From NCBI GenBank assembly GCA_033439765.1, contig JAULSN010000008.1, positions 1,240,001-1,304,000 on the forward strand: a DNA stretch of 64,000 nucleotides, in the 5' to 3' direction. How positions within the stretch are numbered: the first letter of the stretch is position 1; each line of letters begins with the position of its first letter. Under the pieces are notes generated by a model that saw only the letters and a list, made by a program, of their open reading frames with translations, did no database searches and was not told the origin of the DNA. The translations under genes and the position numbers were made by a program. Of this stretch, positions 1 to 12,627 are shown piece by piece. Origin of the DNA: Lasiosphaeria ovina. Its lineage: Eukaryota > Ascomycota > Sordariomycetes > Sordariales > Lasiosphaeriaceae.

Positions 1-1946
1 TCCGAGAACATGGTGTGGTGGTATTTCCAAGTCTCCTCGTGCATCGCCATGAGCAGACGGCGACTGAGCCGGGATGCCGTGATAATTGCACATCTGCGGG
101 GAGGCGTCGGGGAAGAACTGTCGTATCCAGTCACGTCCGAAGCAAAAACCCAGCCCGACTCCTCGGCATCGAAGATTGGATTGAACGTGATGAGGTCTGC
201 CTCCTCACCTACGCCGCACTGGGACATGTTTGTGCTGTTGGTGCACGACGCCGGCAGGTTCTCTTCCTCAATGATATTGCCGGCGTGCGCCGATGTCTGG
301 CCAGCAAAACGCACAGGTCCGAGAATGGTCTTGCGGCCACTGTCCTGCATTTCTTGGTGGACAAGATTGCTAAAATTCTCCCAGCTTCCGTGTAAGTTGG
401 GAATGTAGTATTTCTGTGACCGCTCCCAAAGCTCGATCCGGGACTGGTTCCTGGCCCAGGTGGCAAGACGATCGAAAAGCTCGTAGTAGTTCCCGAGCCA
501 GCGCATGTCCATCTCCCAGTTCCAGAAGTGGGTGTACTCTGGATGGTTGGCAGCGAAATTCTGCAACGGCATGTGAGCGCTGCGGTAGACGCCGTGGATA
601 TCGCCGTTACTCGGATTCGCGACCGAACTCCCAAAGCGACCTGGGTATATGAGACGCATCTGTGCCTCGGACCACAGGGTGCAGATACTGTGGAACTCGT
701 AGGGCACGTTCTCGTCCATGATATGCTGCGCCGTTGCAGGGTTTGCCCAGATGGGCTCGTCGTTGCTGCGTATATGGAGTAGAAAGTGCACCGCGTACTC
801 GCCTCCCGACCTCAAGGATAGTTCCGAGATCATGGCTCTAAAGTTGAGAATCGTATGCTGTGACCATGGGAACCCGACATAAGTTCGAACGACGATGGCG
901 GTGCGGGTAATCTTTTCGGGCTCGTTAGATGTGCTGCTTTGAGGCTCGGGTATCTGGTCGTCTTCCGTGACGGGATCCACGAAACGTTTCTTGTTAGACT
1001 CGAGGCACCGTGTCTGGGCGTCGCCCCAGTCGACATTGTCGTAGTTGATCTTGCCTCCCTTGGACCACACCGTCTGGCTTGACTCATTTTCAGTGTCAGT
1101 GCCCACTTCCACGCCCCCTTCACCGAAGCCGTAGCCCAGTCCGTATGGCCCATATCTGCCAAACCGATCGAAGCATATGTCATCTCGTAGGCCGAGCAGA
1201 CTATGGGACCCCATAGCCGGCAGCGGCATGCCCTGGACGACCCCGCTGTAGGCGTAGAGATCTGGGACGGGGACTTTCTCGTCCTTGTCGAGGTAGCAAG
1301 GTTCAACTGCATGATACTTGCTCGTGTACTCGGGCGATTTGTAGTCGGGCTGAGGAACAAAGGGGGTGGGTGTTGGCAAGCTCTTGTAAGTCACCGTCAG
1401 AGGGAAAGGCGACTTCTCTCCCTTCTTCCTTGGAAATTCTGGCCTGTGTTCGCTGAGCGACACCATGGCCTTGATACCGTTGAAGTATCCGTCAAGGCTG
1501 GCAAGGTCAACATAGGTTTGGAACCGAGACACCTGGAGAGCATGGACTTACTGCCTGAACCGCAGCCAGTGGGGCATGTGAGATTCTGCGTCTTTGGAGC
1601 CATCGCTCTCGCCGCCGGTCTTCTCCTTGGCCTGGACCTCGCTCGGTGGTACCAGCTCGACCACTTCCAGGCTGCTGACATTCTCCGTCTCCCCTTGGGC
1701 AAAGTCCACTACCCTGCCATGCTGCACATGGGTCCTGCTTCTCGACAGGGCGAAGAAGAGGAAGAAGAGAACGGCAGCAGACCATAGTAAAACCCTTCGA
1801 TACAGACAATGGCCTAAAATGGTCCGCACTCTGATCTTCTGTTGCTGGTGGGCCGGCAGCGGGAGCCCAAGCTTCTCGTCTCTGGTGGAAAGGATGCTAG
1901 TTAAGGACGTGGATTTCCGTATTCCGAGAAACGAGCCCCCCTCCAT
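1..1946 (-). CDS. DUF3405 family type II membrane protein (3' end beyond window)
   Basis: The gene starts at the ATG at 1946 and runs off the left edge. Exon 1 is 1946-1552. A 54-nt intron (1551-1498, GTAAGT...CCAG) restores the frame into exon 2 (1497 to <1), which stays open to the edge. The N-terminus is cytosolic. One hydrophobic segment lies at about residues 50-68 (LLWSAAVLFFLFFAL), followed by an acidic stem. The body carries stretches such as LDGYFNGIKAMVSL, IVVRTYVGFPWSQHTILN, PYEFHSICTLWSEAQ and THFWNWEMDMRWLGNYYE, which I recognise as typical of the fungal DUF3405 family. The family's function is unknown; the single anchor and globular lumenal domain would suit a Golgi or secretory-pathway enzyme, but that is inference. 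No disabling change was seen in the visible part. Confidence 0.85.
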
Positions 1947-4900
1947 TGCGAGATACTTGCTAAGCGCGGTCGTTCAAAAGATCGGGTGACACGGGCTGTA
2001 TCCCGTCTGGGCCAGTCTCGGGCAGGTCTGTGAAAGTAGGGTGGCGAATAGTGTCGACATAAAAAAAGAAAAAAACCATTGACTATGAGTGAGAGCGAGA
2101 TCTGACTCGGGAAAGGAATGCCACCGAGTTTAAAGGAGGGTGTATAGTCGAGTAAACAAGCAGACGTGTTGCTCGGGGAAAGAGAAGATGTCAGTCAGAA
2201 AGATAGTCGAGAGGCACAGGGCACCCACACTCGAAGATCTGATGCAGAGGAATATTAGAAAAGTCCTTGAAGCTTGTTGAAGGCACTACCAAGACGGGCC
2301 ATGCGCGATCAGCGGACAGGCATGGAGGCGGGGCGGGAACGAGGGGATAAGCGGTGGGGGAGGGCATGAGATTCTAAGAAACACCCCCCATACTACTAGT
2401 ATTGGTATGGGAGAGAGAAACGTGGAAGTCGCCTACAGGGCCAGGCCAGCACTACCAGCTAGGCCAACACTATGAGGGTTGCGACGCACCCAGCCCGGAC
2501 GGCAGACCGAGGTATATAGACTGGTTCCAAGTCTTTGGGGGGAAGTACCAGGAACCAATTCTAGGGCGACCTGAGGTTAAGAGGCCGACAGCATTGCATG
2601 TTGGCCCACGGGTGGACTGATGCGCGGACAGGAGGGATAGCTCGACACCCTCCCGGCCCTGGCCCCGGCCACGGCCTCCCTCCTAGTGGATGCATCTCTC
2701 AGATCTTAGATCTCAGATCGTGCATCTTGGTTCGAGCCCCTCCCCCCTACCCCCTCCCGAGTTCCCCACTCCCGATCAAGCGTCCGACTCGGGCTGGGGC
2801 GGGGCGTCAGCGATAGTCGTCCGGTGCTGGTTGTCACGAACACAGCTAGGGACCTATTTTGGCCCCCCCCCCCCAGGCTTCGGATAGCGGCGGCCAGGGG
2901 GTCTTTAATTCTCCTGCGCCACAAACAGAGGCGACCTTGTCCGGCGTACGGTTTCCAATTTTTGTTCAGTAATTGGACGAAGAAGCTATTGCAGCGTCAG
3001 AAAGTAGACGCTTGGGAACCTGGGGAGGGGATCGAGCTCCAAGATTGGGTTCTAGCTAGCATTTCGCTTGCGCCGGTGTCTCAGCCTGTCTGTCATAATC
3101 GGCTTGTTCCCGATTGAAGGTTAGGCGGTCAGGTGATTGGGTTGAAGCAATACCTGTACCTCGAGCAAGCAAGCTGAAGTGGAAGCACCGGATAGCTCTT
3201 CGTTTGGTACGGCAGGAGCTCAGACCCAGAGCAAGTTTGAGGTTGTCCCTTGAACTACTTGGTCCCACCCCACGGTCCCATTACGTAATGGTGGGGTCAC
3301 TAGCAGTTTTCGTCAGGTACGGATACAGAAGGAGCACGCGAGGCAAGGCCCGCCAATTAGGTAATTTCCTCCAATCCCCGGCACCGTGCTCCCTTCCGGC
3401 GTGTTTCCACCTCAGTTACCTATCCGTACTTCGTACCAACTGGCGACTCGGAGTCGAGGGGCACAACCTCTGGCTGACATCTCACCTGGACCTGGAACAG
3501 GCCCATTTGGTTGTCCTCAGGTTTGTGCTCTGTGGCCGTGATAGGGACATTGTGTGTCCGACTGCGTCTTGGTATGTTTGTGCCGCCCAGTTGCCGACGG
3601 TACTCCGTACTCCGTACTGTACATACAGACAGTGCTGAGCAGTGCTGAGCGCAGTGCTGAGCGCAGCGCTTGGCGCCGCGCCTTTCACAACCCTGCAGCT
3701 GCTGATCGAACCGTCTTGCGGCGGCCGCCTTTGGCCTTTCTCCCAAGACAATTGGCATCAGTTTGCCCGAACAAAGTTGATTACAGAATGCAGCCTCAGC
3801 CCGCCCTGATTGGGATGCCAAATCGAAATGGCAGACAGCCTGAGGCCGTGTCAGGCTCAGCTCAGTTGGAACTGCCTGGGCTGTTGGTACCAAGTGAAGC
3901 CGAATCAGGCCGGGTGGCCGAGGCCGTGGCTGCCGAGTAACAGGAAACGTCCCACCGACCGTCGCGGCGGCCCAGCGTTGGCTGTCTCAGGGCTCTGCCG
4001 ATCCAGGAAGCTTCGATAATGCCAAGCTCGCATCTCTCTCCCCACGCGGCAGATCATGCTCGATCGTGCAGGATTGCCTGGGCGATCCAGCGGGATGGGT
4101 CTCTGCACAAGCCGCGGGCTGCACACACGCCCAGACGGGAGCCATCCGTGCTGAGTGTCCGTGGAATACAGCCAAAGATAGAAATGACCCCCAGCCATCA
4201 AATTACGACGACGACGACGACATGAGTCGAAATTAAAATTGGCTGGTCGGTCTGTGGGCAGTTATTGTCGTTGCACATCATCTTGTTATTTTCCTGCTTG
4301 TCATTCCATCTTGCCTGTGGACGGGTCGCATGGTTGCCCGGGCTGGGGGGTGCCGTCATGCTCAGACATCCAGACGGATAGCAACACGCCATTCACAAAA
4401 GTTGCTGAAACAAAGGCGCAACGAGACAGTGAGGCTCGGTTTCACACCCACAGTCGCTCGAATAAACAGGCCAACAGAGGCCGGCAAACTTTCCGCATCT
4501 CAGACCCTTTTCTTCTTTCTTTCTTTTGCCTTGACTACACGAGGCAGAAAACGCCCCAGCCCCCCATCAGAAGACTTCGAGAAGCATCCGCTGACCCAGT
4601 TTTTGGTGAGAAAATGGGGATGACGGCACTCCGGTGTTCCAAACACCCTTTCTGTCTGGTTGATGTCAAGGACTATATCAACTATTCACATCGTAAGGCT
4701 GAACCCGCCAAGGTGCCAAGTTGGCGAGACCATCTTCTCTGAGAAGAGGACAATGGAAAAAAGAGAGAACAGAAAAAATACCTCCTCGCGTCAATTGTTG
4801 GATTTTCGAGCCAACAATAGAAACAGGGACAAGCTTTCTCGTTGATACACTTGCCTTACCTAGCAATCTAGTTGGCGATCTGCCGCCTTGACGGGCCGCT

Positions 4901-6234
4901 CAAACTGCGTTAGAGTTTCCACTCCCTTCTCCACCGCTACCATCATCAGTCGCGCCGGCTCTCAGCACTCGGGTCCTTGACGTTAACCAAGAGCTTGGAC
5001 CTAAGCCGGGGGAGGGGTGCGCAATCTGCACGAATCAAGGTTTTGCTGGCTGCCCGCTTGCGAACGAACCGGTGGGTGCGCAGCCTACGGAATTTATTTA
5101 TTCGTCAACTCTATCGAGGACCGGATATTTAAATTTCGTTTTCTTATATCCTGGGGCAATGGGAGATGGAGGAGGGGGCTTCGCGCTGACCTCTACCCTT
5201 CTCTCTCTTTCTCTCACACACACATGCAGACTGGCAGACATCGAGAGAGATGGATAGTACTTTTCCTAATCCATATCCAAGGGATATGTACCTACCTAAC
5301 CAGTCCAAGCCAGGTCCCTGTCCTGTCAATCCTAAGTTTTCTAGCGTGACAACGGACGGTGCGTGCGTATACTATGAACATACACGCACGGCCAAAATAT
5401 CACAGCTAGCACCCGGGCATATTCGTGCTGGTGAGTTATCGTACAAGTGTATGCGTTTGTGTGTATAAGATTTAGCCGCTGTCGAACAGTGTAGATGGAT
5501 GGATATATAGACGTGTGTGCGAGTTGGAAAAAGAATACCCAACATTTATCTGTTCCTTGGTCTCGTGTCAACACACACACTCTCTTTCCTACATACGATC
5601 ACGAAGGAACAGATATACACCTATCTAGTACTTGCCCACCTTACCTTACCGTACCTATCTTACCCCTATCCCAGCCTGCCTGTGAGCGAAGACGTGAGAC
5701 TCGGTAGCCAGTCACCCTCTTTGTGGCAAAAGGACACAAGCACAAGCACAGCGCTATTCCTCCCGCTACTCTCTCTTCAAAGCACAGATATATCCGGAGT
5801 ACCTACACATCTATGCTCGAACCCCTTTTCTCCAAATGTCAAGCCCCTCCCTGCTGCCGCCCTTCTCGTCGTTCATCCAACAAACTTGAACTCGGACACT
5901 GCCGCGATAAGCTTAGATCTTATACTCGTCAGCATTCTTACGGCGTTGTGTTGCTTTGATCTGGCCATGCACCCCATTTAAATAGCATCAGCTTGTTGGC
6001 GTTGGATGGCGCACGCTGATATTCATCTTGCCCCCTGTCACCAAGGCAATACTTCCCTACTTCAGTATTGGATTTTTAAGACCTTCGGGGAAAACTATTC
6101 TGGACAGCCTCTAGCCACTGCGGTTTAGGTCCATGGCGAACATAATATCACATGGCCAAGCTACGCAGCTCACAGCCGAGCCACCATCAAACTATTGCAA
6201 TACGCGTGTTGTTGCTAGTCTAGCCTGCGAGTGA
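1947..6234. other. Intergenic region, no gene recognised
   Basis: This 4.3 kb gap separates the 5' end of the DUF3405 gene from the 3' end of the MFS gene. Several open frames of 60-175 codons occur but none resembles a known protein or carries spliceable continuity. The sequence holds short tandem motifs (for example near 3601-3670), CT-rich and CA-rich tracts near 5200-5230 and 5570-5585, and polypyrimidine stretches. No tRNA or snRNA fold was seen. Confidence 0.6.
3601..3670. repeat. Short tandem motifs: TACTCCGTAC and AGTGCTGAGC
   Basis: At 3601-3616 the unit TACTCCGTA appears twice, overlapping. From 3631 the unit AGTGCTGAGC is repeated three times, the third copy with a two-base insertion. 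This is a simple local duplication in noncoding DNA. Confidence 0.7.
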
Positions 6235-8239
6235 TTACACCCCGGTTTCTTCCTCCCCCTTCCCTTCCCCGAGCTCCTTGCTCGTGATGGCGTGGTCGGC
6301 AGCTCTCTTAACCCTGCGCTTCGCGTCCACCCTGTCGCGCCATCCCTTGCCCCAGCGGATGGTAGCGAGGGTCGAGGCGGCGGCGGCGACGAGGAAGAGG
6401 GCGCTGACGGTCGAGAACCAGCCGACGCCGATGGCGCGGACGGCCGGCAGTACGCAGGCCGTGGCGGCGCACGCGAATGAGTACCGCACAAAGTAGTTGC
6501 CCGCAATCACCTCGGCGCTTCGCCCTTGCATAACGTCAAGGCAATACGTGTTGAGGCACGAGAAGCAGAACATCTGCGACACGCCCTGCAGGAACAGCGT
6601 CACCACCGCCAGCGGAATCCCGCCCACGTCCTCTTCCACCCCCCATCCGTAGACCAGCACGCACACGGGTATCGCGATGCCCAAAAAGGGCACCGCCGCA
6701 CGCAGCCGGTCTTCGGGCACGCGCACACCATTGCGGCGAGCAATCCTAGCGGCATCTTGTTAGACTCGATATGCCCGATTCGTTCTTTGTAGGTGTAAGG
6801 TAGCCAGGCAAGAAGGGGCAAGAAGGGGATATTTTTAAAAGAAAGCAGACCACCTACCACTTCTTAACAGTGTGATCAGCCCACCTCCCGCCAACCGTAG
6901 TTCCAACGAGATAGCCGAACCCGGGGGCGAGATAGAAGAGGCCGCCTTGCATGGGTGTCTCCAGCCCGAACCGCGGGTTTAGCACGTAGCGGATGGGCGT
7001 GAGTAGCGAGTACATGTTCCAGATAGCCGCCGACGAGGCGATGCTGGCTACGGCGAGGTTCGGGTACGAGATCAGGAGAGCCAGCACCCGCCCAGGGTTG
7101 ACCATGCTCCAGAGTACAACCGCCCGTTTCCGCGGCCCTAGGCCGGTCAGGTCGTCGCTCTTGCGCCGGTGGATCGTCTCGGGCAGAAGCGCTGTGAACG
7201 TGCCCGCCGCCGCGACGCCGGCGAGGCCAGCCTGCAGCCAGAAGATGACGCGCCACGACGTGTACGTCACGATGATGCCCCCGACAAAGGGCCCAAAGGC
7301 GGGCCCGATGAGGGTTCCGGACATGAACCAGCCCAGCGCTGTAGCACGCTCCGTAGGCCGGTAGATGTCGCTGTTTCGACATGTGAGTTTCGCATTGAAA
7401 TATAGAAGGCAATCTATGCTTCTCTGCCCCTCTCCACCTGGTAGATAATGGGATAGCAAACTCGTGCTCAGCTCACCCTATGCATGCCGACCCGACGAGG
7501 ATGAAGGCCGTCCCTTGAAAGGCCGTCAAGATTCGGAAAATAAAGAAAGCGACCAGGTTCGGCGCCAGGGCTGTGCCGATGCTGCAGCCGCAAAACAAGA
7601 CGGCAGAGATCTGGTTTATCTGAAGCGGGAAATGGGGTTTTGGTCCATTGTCAGCCTCGCTTGGTTCCACCACTAAGAAGAAGGTCCTCTCTGGCTGTGG
7701 CTTCTCACCCTTCTCCGCCCGTATACCTCGCTCATGGGCCCCCAGACAATGGGCGATATGCCCATCATGAGCAAGTAGACGGCGTTGACGACGTTGATGA
7801 TGGATCCATCGGTGTTGTACTCGGCGGCCACCTCGGGGGTGGCGGCCAGCACCGACGTGCTCGAGATGGGCGACAGAAAGGCACAGAATGACAGCAGCGC
7901 CACGATAATAGCCTTGCGGTGCGGCGGGAACTTGTCGTAGATGGCGTCGGGCACCTCGAAGAAGGAGCTGTAGTGCTCTACCGGGTTTCCCTGGCCCAGT
8001 GACACGTGCGCCAGCTCCCGGTCGCTGTCTCCGCGTCTCTCCTCGCTGATTGAGTCGTGTTCCAGGTCGGACAAGCCAGTCCGGATGCCAGTGGCCGGGG
8101 ATTCTTCATGTTTCCGATCCTGTTCCTGTCGTCCTCGCTGGTCTAGCCGGTCTAGACCGATCTCTTCCTCTTCCAGCCCCGCATTCACAGTCACAACCGG
8201 AGCAGCCTGGTCGTCGTCCTTGGCAGAGCGGATAGCCAT
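6235..8239 (-). CDS. MFS transporter, DHA1 drug:H+ antiporter-like
   Basis: Four exons: 8239-7709, 7619-7477, 7370-6858 and 6745-6235. The introns have GTGAG, GTGAG and GTAGG donors and the spliced frame is open for 565 residues. The ATG at 8239 is the first true ATG in frame. About 95 charged residues precede the first membrane helix. Motif A-like WGPMSEVYGRRR lies between TM2 and TM3, followed by LTAFQGTAFILVGSACIGDIY, ERATALGWFMSGTLIGPAFGP and GLFYLAPGFGYLVG, all standard for fungal 12-helix DHA1 transporters. It is expected to sit in the plasma membrane or vacuole and export small molecules or drugs; the substrate cannot be read from sequence. It has no cluster context: its upstream neighbour across a 2.4 kb region is a dead peptide transporter. 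Confidence 0.88.
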
Positions 8240-10612
8240 TTCTTTCTTACTATGTAGATATAAGCTCAGATAGGGGGCATGGGTGGTTTCCAAGGCTTGG
8301 CGAGGTTGATGCCGGGGCTCAAGTTATCATGACCGGGGAGTCGACGACGTGGTCACGCTGGTTGGTGCAACCGGATAGGGACAATTTCCTGCCCGGACTA
8401 ACTTGCGAAAATATACCCTCCCTGCCAGTGACAACGCCAGGAGCATGGCTCCGGCGCCGCTTTGCGGGGGCCGGGCGAATGATAGCCGAGGCATAGTAAC
8501 AGAAAGCAGGGAAGGCGGCGCTCGAGTCGAAAGGGGGAAAGGGGCAAGCAGCCGAGGAAGGCGACAGCACCTTAAATCGACCGTTTGCCCCATCTTTGCA
8601 CGTCTTCCCCGGAGACAAGGCCTTCTTTTGTTTTATTTCCGGAAGCTAGGCGGCGCCTTGCATGGCGCTTCGGATAATGCACCCATTTTGCAGTCATGCG
8701 TGTCGGGAATTGGGAATCGTGGGGAAAAGGGGGAGGGTGGCACGTAAACGTTCTTCTTTTATACAAAGATTTTGGGTTAATTGATCTCCCCAGTACTTCG
8801 GCATGTGAAAATTGATTACAAGAGTCTGTCAATGGTTTGGACTCTGCCCTGGCTATGGTGGTAAATATTAGAGGTACTGTAGGCTTTTGCTCATTCTGCT
8901 CCGTTACTTGCCTAGTGCCTTTCCTAGATTGACAGGAGCTGCATCGGTGGCGGTGGCGGTGGCGGTCGGGTACTGTACCGGCTGACCACAAACAGCCAAC
9001 CTGGAAGCACCCAAGGCAAGAACGACAGAAGTGCCGGCCCCAGATGGAAGGGAGGAATGACCAATTCCCCGAGAAGCGGGAAAGAGGTTTCTTTTTGTGT
9101 TTCCGTCTCCGCAGCCAAGGTGGGGTGCAGCTTCCTCGCACTCGAGATTCGACAGTCGATGGTTCAGATTCTCCCCGAGATCGCAGCGGTCGAGTGGAAA
9201 TCTCTGCTCGGTGGGCCAAAGTTTCTTCTATCTTTCGCAGCCCCCATCCCAGCGACAACACAAAGACGGGACGAAAATTAGGCCAGGCACAAAGTTTGGT
9301 GCCGGATTTCATTTTACCATTGTCCAGGTTCCCTTACTTGCCTTGGTGCCCTATCGCACCGAAATTTACTGGTCATTGCGAGCATCAGTCAACTTCCAGG
9401 TTGGGAGTCATAACTTTCATTGTGCGCAATGCTCGTATGCGGCGCGAGAAGCTTGCTCGACAGGTATTTACCCAATATCTATCTATGCAACGCTTGCATG
9501 CCTGTTTGCTCGAGATTAGGGGAAGTCATGCACTGATGGAGTTCCATGGGAATGCCCCCAACCCTCGGCTCTTCATGAACTTCTTGACATGTTCTGGTGC
9601 CTCGAGCTAGATTCAAACTAAAAGTCTTCAAACTAAATCCAGAGCCGAGCCGAAGGGCGCGGGCACTTGACGCCGCTATGCGGCTCCTCGGTAGTCACCA
9701 TCTTGTCAGCATAGTCCCGGCTCGGCATCCTTAGCAAGAATCTCAGAGCATCCGCCAACGGCTTTGCTCTGGCTCTACCGGGCACGCCAGGCTGGCCTAG
9801 ATCGATCCAGGTACGGACGGCACTTAAACTGCTGTTTAGTCCCAAAAAGAGGCCTGGCAATACATAACCAAGTGGAACGGGTGTGATCCTTGAAAGCCCC
9901 TGGCCCCGGCTTGGCTTCCCCAGTCACTCATACCCGGCAAAGACAGTGGCTGACCTCGGTGAGAAATAACATGTCTATGCAAGCAGTGTGTTTCATGCTT
10001 ACAATTTGGCGGGTATCGCACACGCAATAGTCCGAGCCCAATCTCTTCTTCTGTTGTCAACGCGTCTTGCTGAGTGTGAGGCTGCCTTTCTCTGCCTGCA
10101 GACTCGAGTGCTCATTAGCCGCGTTGATGCTATGTTATGCTGGGCTGAGTGGAGGGAGGCTCTAGGTAAACGTGGGCGTCTAGGTAACAGCCCAAAAGCA
10201 TGCCCGGTTCATCAGCTCCATTCACAGTCGGCCTCCAGGGAACTGGCCAGCCCCGTCTCCGGCAGCATTTGGTTAACCTCCGACCATCAGAGCCCTTATC
10301 ATCGAAGGCTGGTTTCCTGCCAGGGCGCAGATGGTGGATTTCAAGCATGCTGTGGAGCCAGGCGTGGCCGCAGCTGAGACATGTTCCATTATTTATATAT
10401 GTCGCACTCTCTCCGCGTTACCCATTCCCAAGACAAGCCACAGCAGAGAACCGTTTTCCTCCATCGACTGGACCACCGACTTCTGTGGCACTTGCGAGAC
10501 GGGGAACTTTTCCAAGATCGATCCCTAGGTCCACAAATCCTCAGATCCCCAGATCACTGTTCCCCAGGCCGAGCCCAGATAATCGACTATCTGCTCGTGC
10601 CATTCGCCCAAC
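8240..10612. other. Divergent upstream region between the MFS gene and the PTR2 pseudogene
   Basis: The region lies between two divergent starts. It contains a GGTGGC-type repeat at about 8942-8965 and one 246-codon open frame on the minus strand (8572-9312) that has no recognisable domain and is rich in Arg, Ser and Lys. I see no tRNA or other RNA gene. Confidence 0.5.
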
Positions 10613-12627
10613 ATGGCTGAGGATCCAACGACCCTCGACCCTGGCGTCGACTTTGTGAGGGGGAGGTTTCTGCGCCACCGGCTCTGTCACCAGCTCCCTC
10701 GTACGAGAAGACGGATCTCAGTGTCGATGGCAGACCTTCCACAGACGAGGAGCTGCTGACTCTGCGGCGCGTCTCCGAGAAGATCCGTGGAGCATCTACT
10801 CGATTGCCTTTGTCAAAGCAGTTGAGCGTTTCTCATACTATGGAACCACGACCTGCTTCACCAACTTCATCCAGCACGCCCTTCCCATAGGGTCGACGAC
10901 AGGTGCTGATGGAGGCGGCGGCCAGGCTGGCGCCCTCGGTCTTGGCCAGCGCACCGCCACTGACCTGACCACGTTCAACTCTTTCTGGCAGTACACGATG
11001 CCTCTGTTCGGCGCCTATGTCGCCGACAACTACCTCGGCCGTTTCAAGACAATTGCGTTTGCGCTGGCCATCGATCTCGTCGGCTACGTCGTTCTCGTCA
11101 TCTCTGCCATCCCCCCCGTCATCAAGAACCCCAATGGATCCATAGCCGTCTTCATCATCGGCATCATCACCATGGGTTTCGGCACTGGTGGCTTCAAGCC
11201 CAGGGTTAACCCTCTGATTGTTGACCAGTTTGAGATGGATGTCATGACTGTCAAGACCCTCAAGACGGGCGAGAGAGTCATCGTCGACCCTGCCGTCACG
11301 GCTTCTAGAGTTTATCACTACTTCTACATGTTCATCAACATCGGCGCCCTGTGCGGTCAGATCGGCATGGTCTATTGCGAGCACTATGTTGGCTTCTGGT
11401 TGTCATTCCTGCTCCCCACAGCCATACTTTGCCTCTGCCCGCTTGTCATGATGTACGGCCGCAAGCGCTACAAGCGTGTTGAGCCTCAGGGATCTGTCTT
11501 GGGCAAGGCGTTCAAGCTGTTCGGCATTGCCAACAAGGGCCGCTGGTCTATTAACCCCGTCAAGACAACTGCATGACGGCACTTTCTGGGAATCGGTCAA
11601 GCCGCCCAAGTTCGACGCGGCTTCCAAGCCAAAGTGGATGGACTTCAACGATGCCTGTAAGTGGCTCTTTACGGCTCCGCCCGCGCGGCTCTTTTAACTC
11701 GGCATTGACTAACGCGTGTATATTTAGGGGTCGATGAGGTCTCTCGAGGTTTCAGCGCATGCGCCGTCTTCATGTGGTATCCTCTCTACTAGCTCTACTA
11801 CAATCAGAGTATGTATTGCCCTCACCTTTCTCCCGAAGCGCTGTGCTAGGATACTGACCCATTTCTCTCCTCTATAGTCAACAACAATTTGATCTCGCAG
11901 GCCTCCACGATGCGCCTGGGCGGAGTCCCGAACGACGTGCTGACGAATCTGAATCCGTTTTCTCTCATCATCCTGATCCCGGTGCTTGACACGTGTGTAC
12001 CCAGCAATTTGCAAGCTGCGGCTTAACTTCACCCCCATCAAGCGCATTACCGCGGGCTACTTTGTCGCCGCCGGGGTCATGGTTTGGGCCACCGTTATTC
12101 AGTACTACATCTACAAGAAAAGCGACTACGGCTGGCACGCTTGGGACTACCCCAACGTCGACCTCATCATCTGGGCCCAGACAGGTTCGTACGTGCTCAT
12201 CGCGCTCTCCGAGGTCCTCGCCTCAATCACCAGTCTCGAGTACACGCACTCCAAGGCGCCCGCGAACCTGCGCTCCGTCGTCCAGTCTATTTGTCTCTTC
12301 ATGAACGCCATCTCCAGCGCGCTGGGCTTCGTGCTCGTGCCCCTCGCTGAGGACCCCTATCTGATCTGGAACTACGGTGTCGTGGCGGTTGCGGCTACTA
12401 TCGGCGGCATCCTGTTCTACCTGCAGTTCCGCGGCCTCGACAAGGAAGAGGACCGCCTCAACCTGCTGCCCAAGGGCACCTTCAAGCCTGGCGAGGACCA
12501 AGTCAATAACGGCCTCGAGAACGGCGGTGTCACACCGGTACCAGCGACAGCAGGCTTGGAGAAGAGCGAGAAGAGCGAGAAGAGCGAGAAGAGCGAGAAG
12601 AGCGAGAAGGGTGATATGAACATCTGA
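10613..12627 (+). pseudogene. PTR2-type proton-coupled oligopeptide transporter, pseudogene
   Basis: The sequence is clearly a POT/PTR2 family peptide transporter (RFSYYGTTTCFTNFIQHALP, LTTFNSFWQYTMPLFGAYVADNYLGRFK, RVYHYFYMFINIGALCGQ, LHDGTFWESVKP, EVLASITSLEYTHSKAP), but one frame cannot be read. Frame changes are needed in the G-run at 10659-10663, at about 10793-10798, at about 11555-11572 and at about 11986-11990. Two normal introns remain (11657-11727 and 11809-11877). A TAG at 11790-11792 replaces the Trp expected in the YPLYW motif. The first Glu of the conserved ExxERF signature in TM1, needed for proton coupling, is Lys (AAA at 10815-10817). The C-terminal tail has a Ser-Glu-Lys repeat. 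Most of the protein is still readable, so the loss looks recent. Several sequencing errors could mimic the frameshifts, but not the Trp-to-stop and Glu-to-Lys changes as well. Confidence 0.85.
12559..12609 (+). repeat. 9-bp tandem repeat encoding Glu-Lys-Ser
   Basis: Five copies of GAGAAGAGC plus a partial sixth lie in the C-terminal tail of the PTR2 relic. A slippage-prone coding microsatellite. Confidence 0.9.

Noticed and set aside
8572..9312. 246-codon open frame on the minus strand upstream of the MFS gene
   Set aside because: Long for chance, but it is Arg/Ser/Lys-rich, has no domain I know and overlaps equally long frames on the other strand. Probably upstream noncoding DNA.
6235..12627. 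Secondary-metabolite cluster around the MFS transporter
   Set aside because: No PKS, NRPS, terpene cyclase, P450 or Zn2Cys6 regulator lies nearby.
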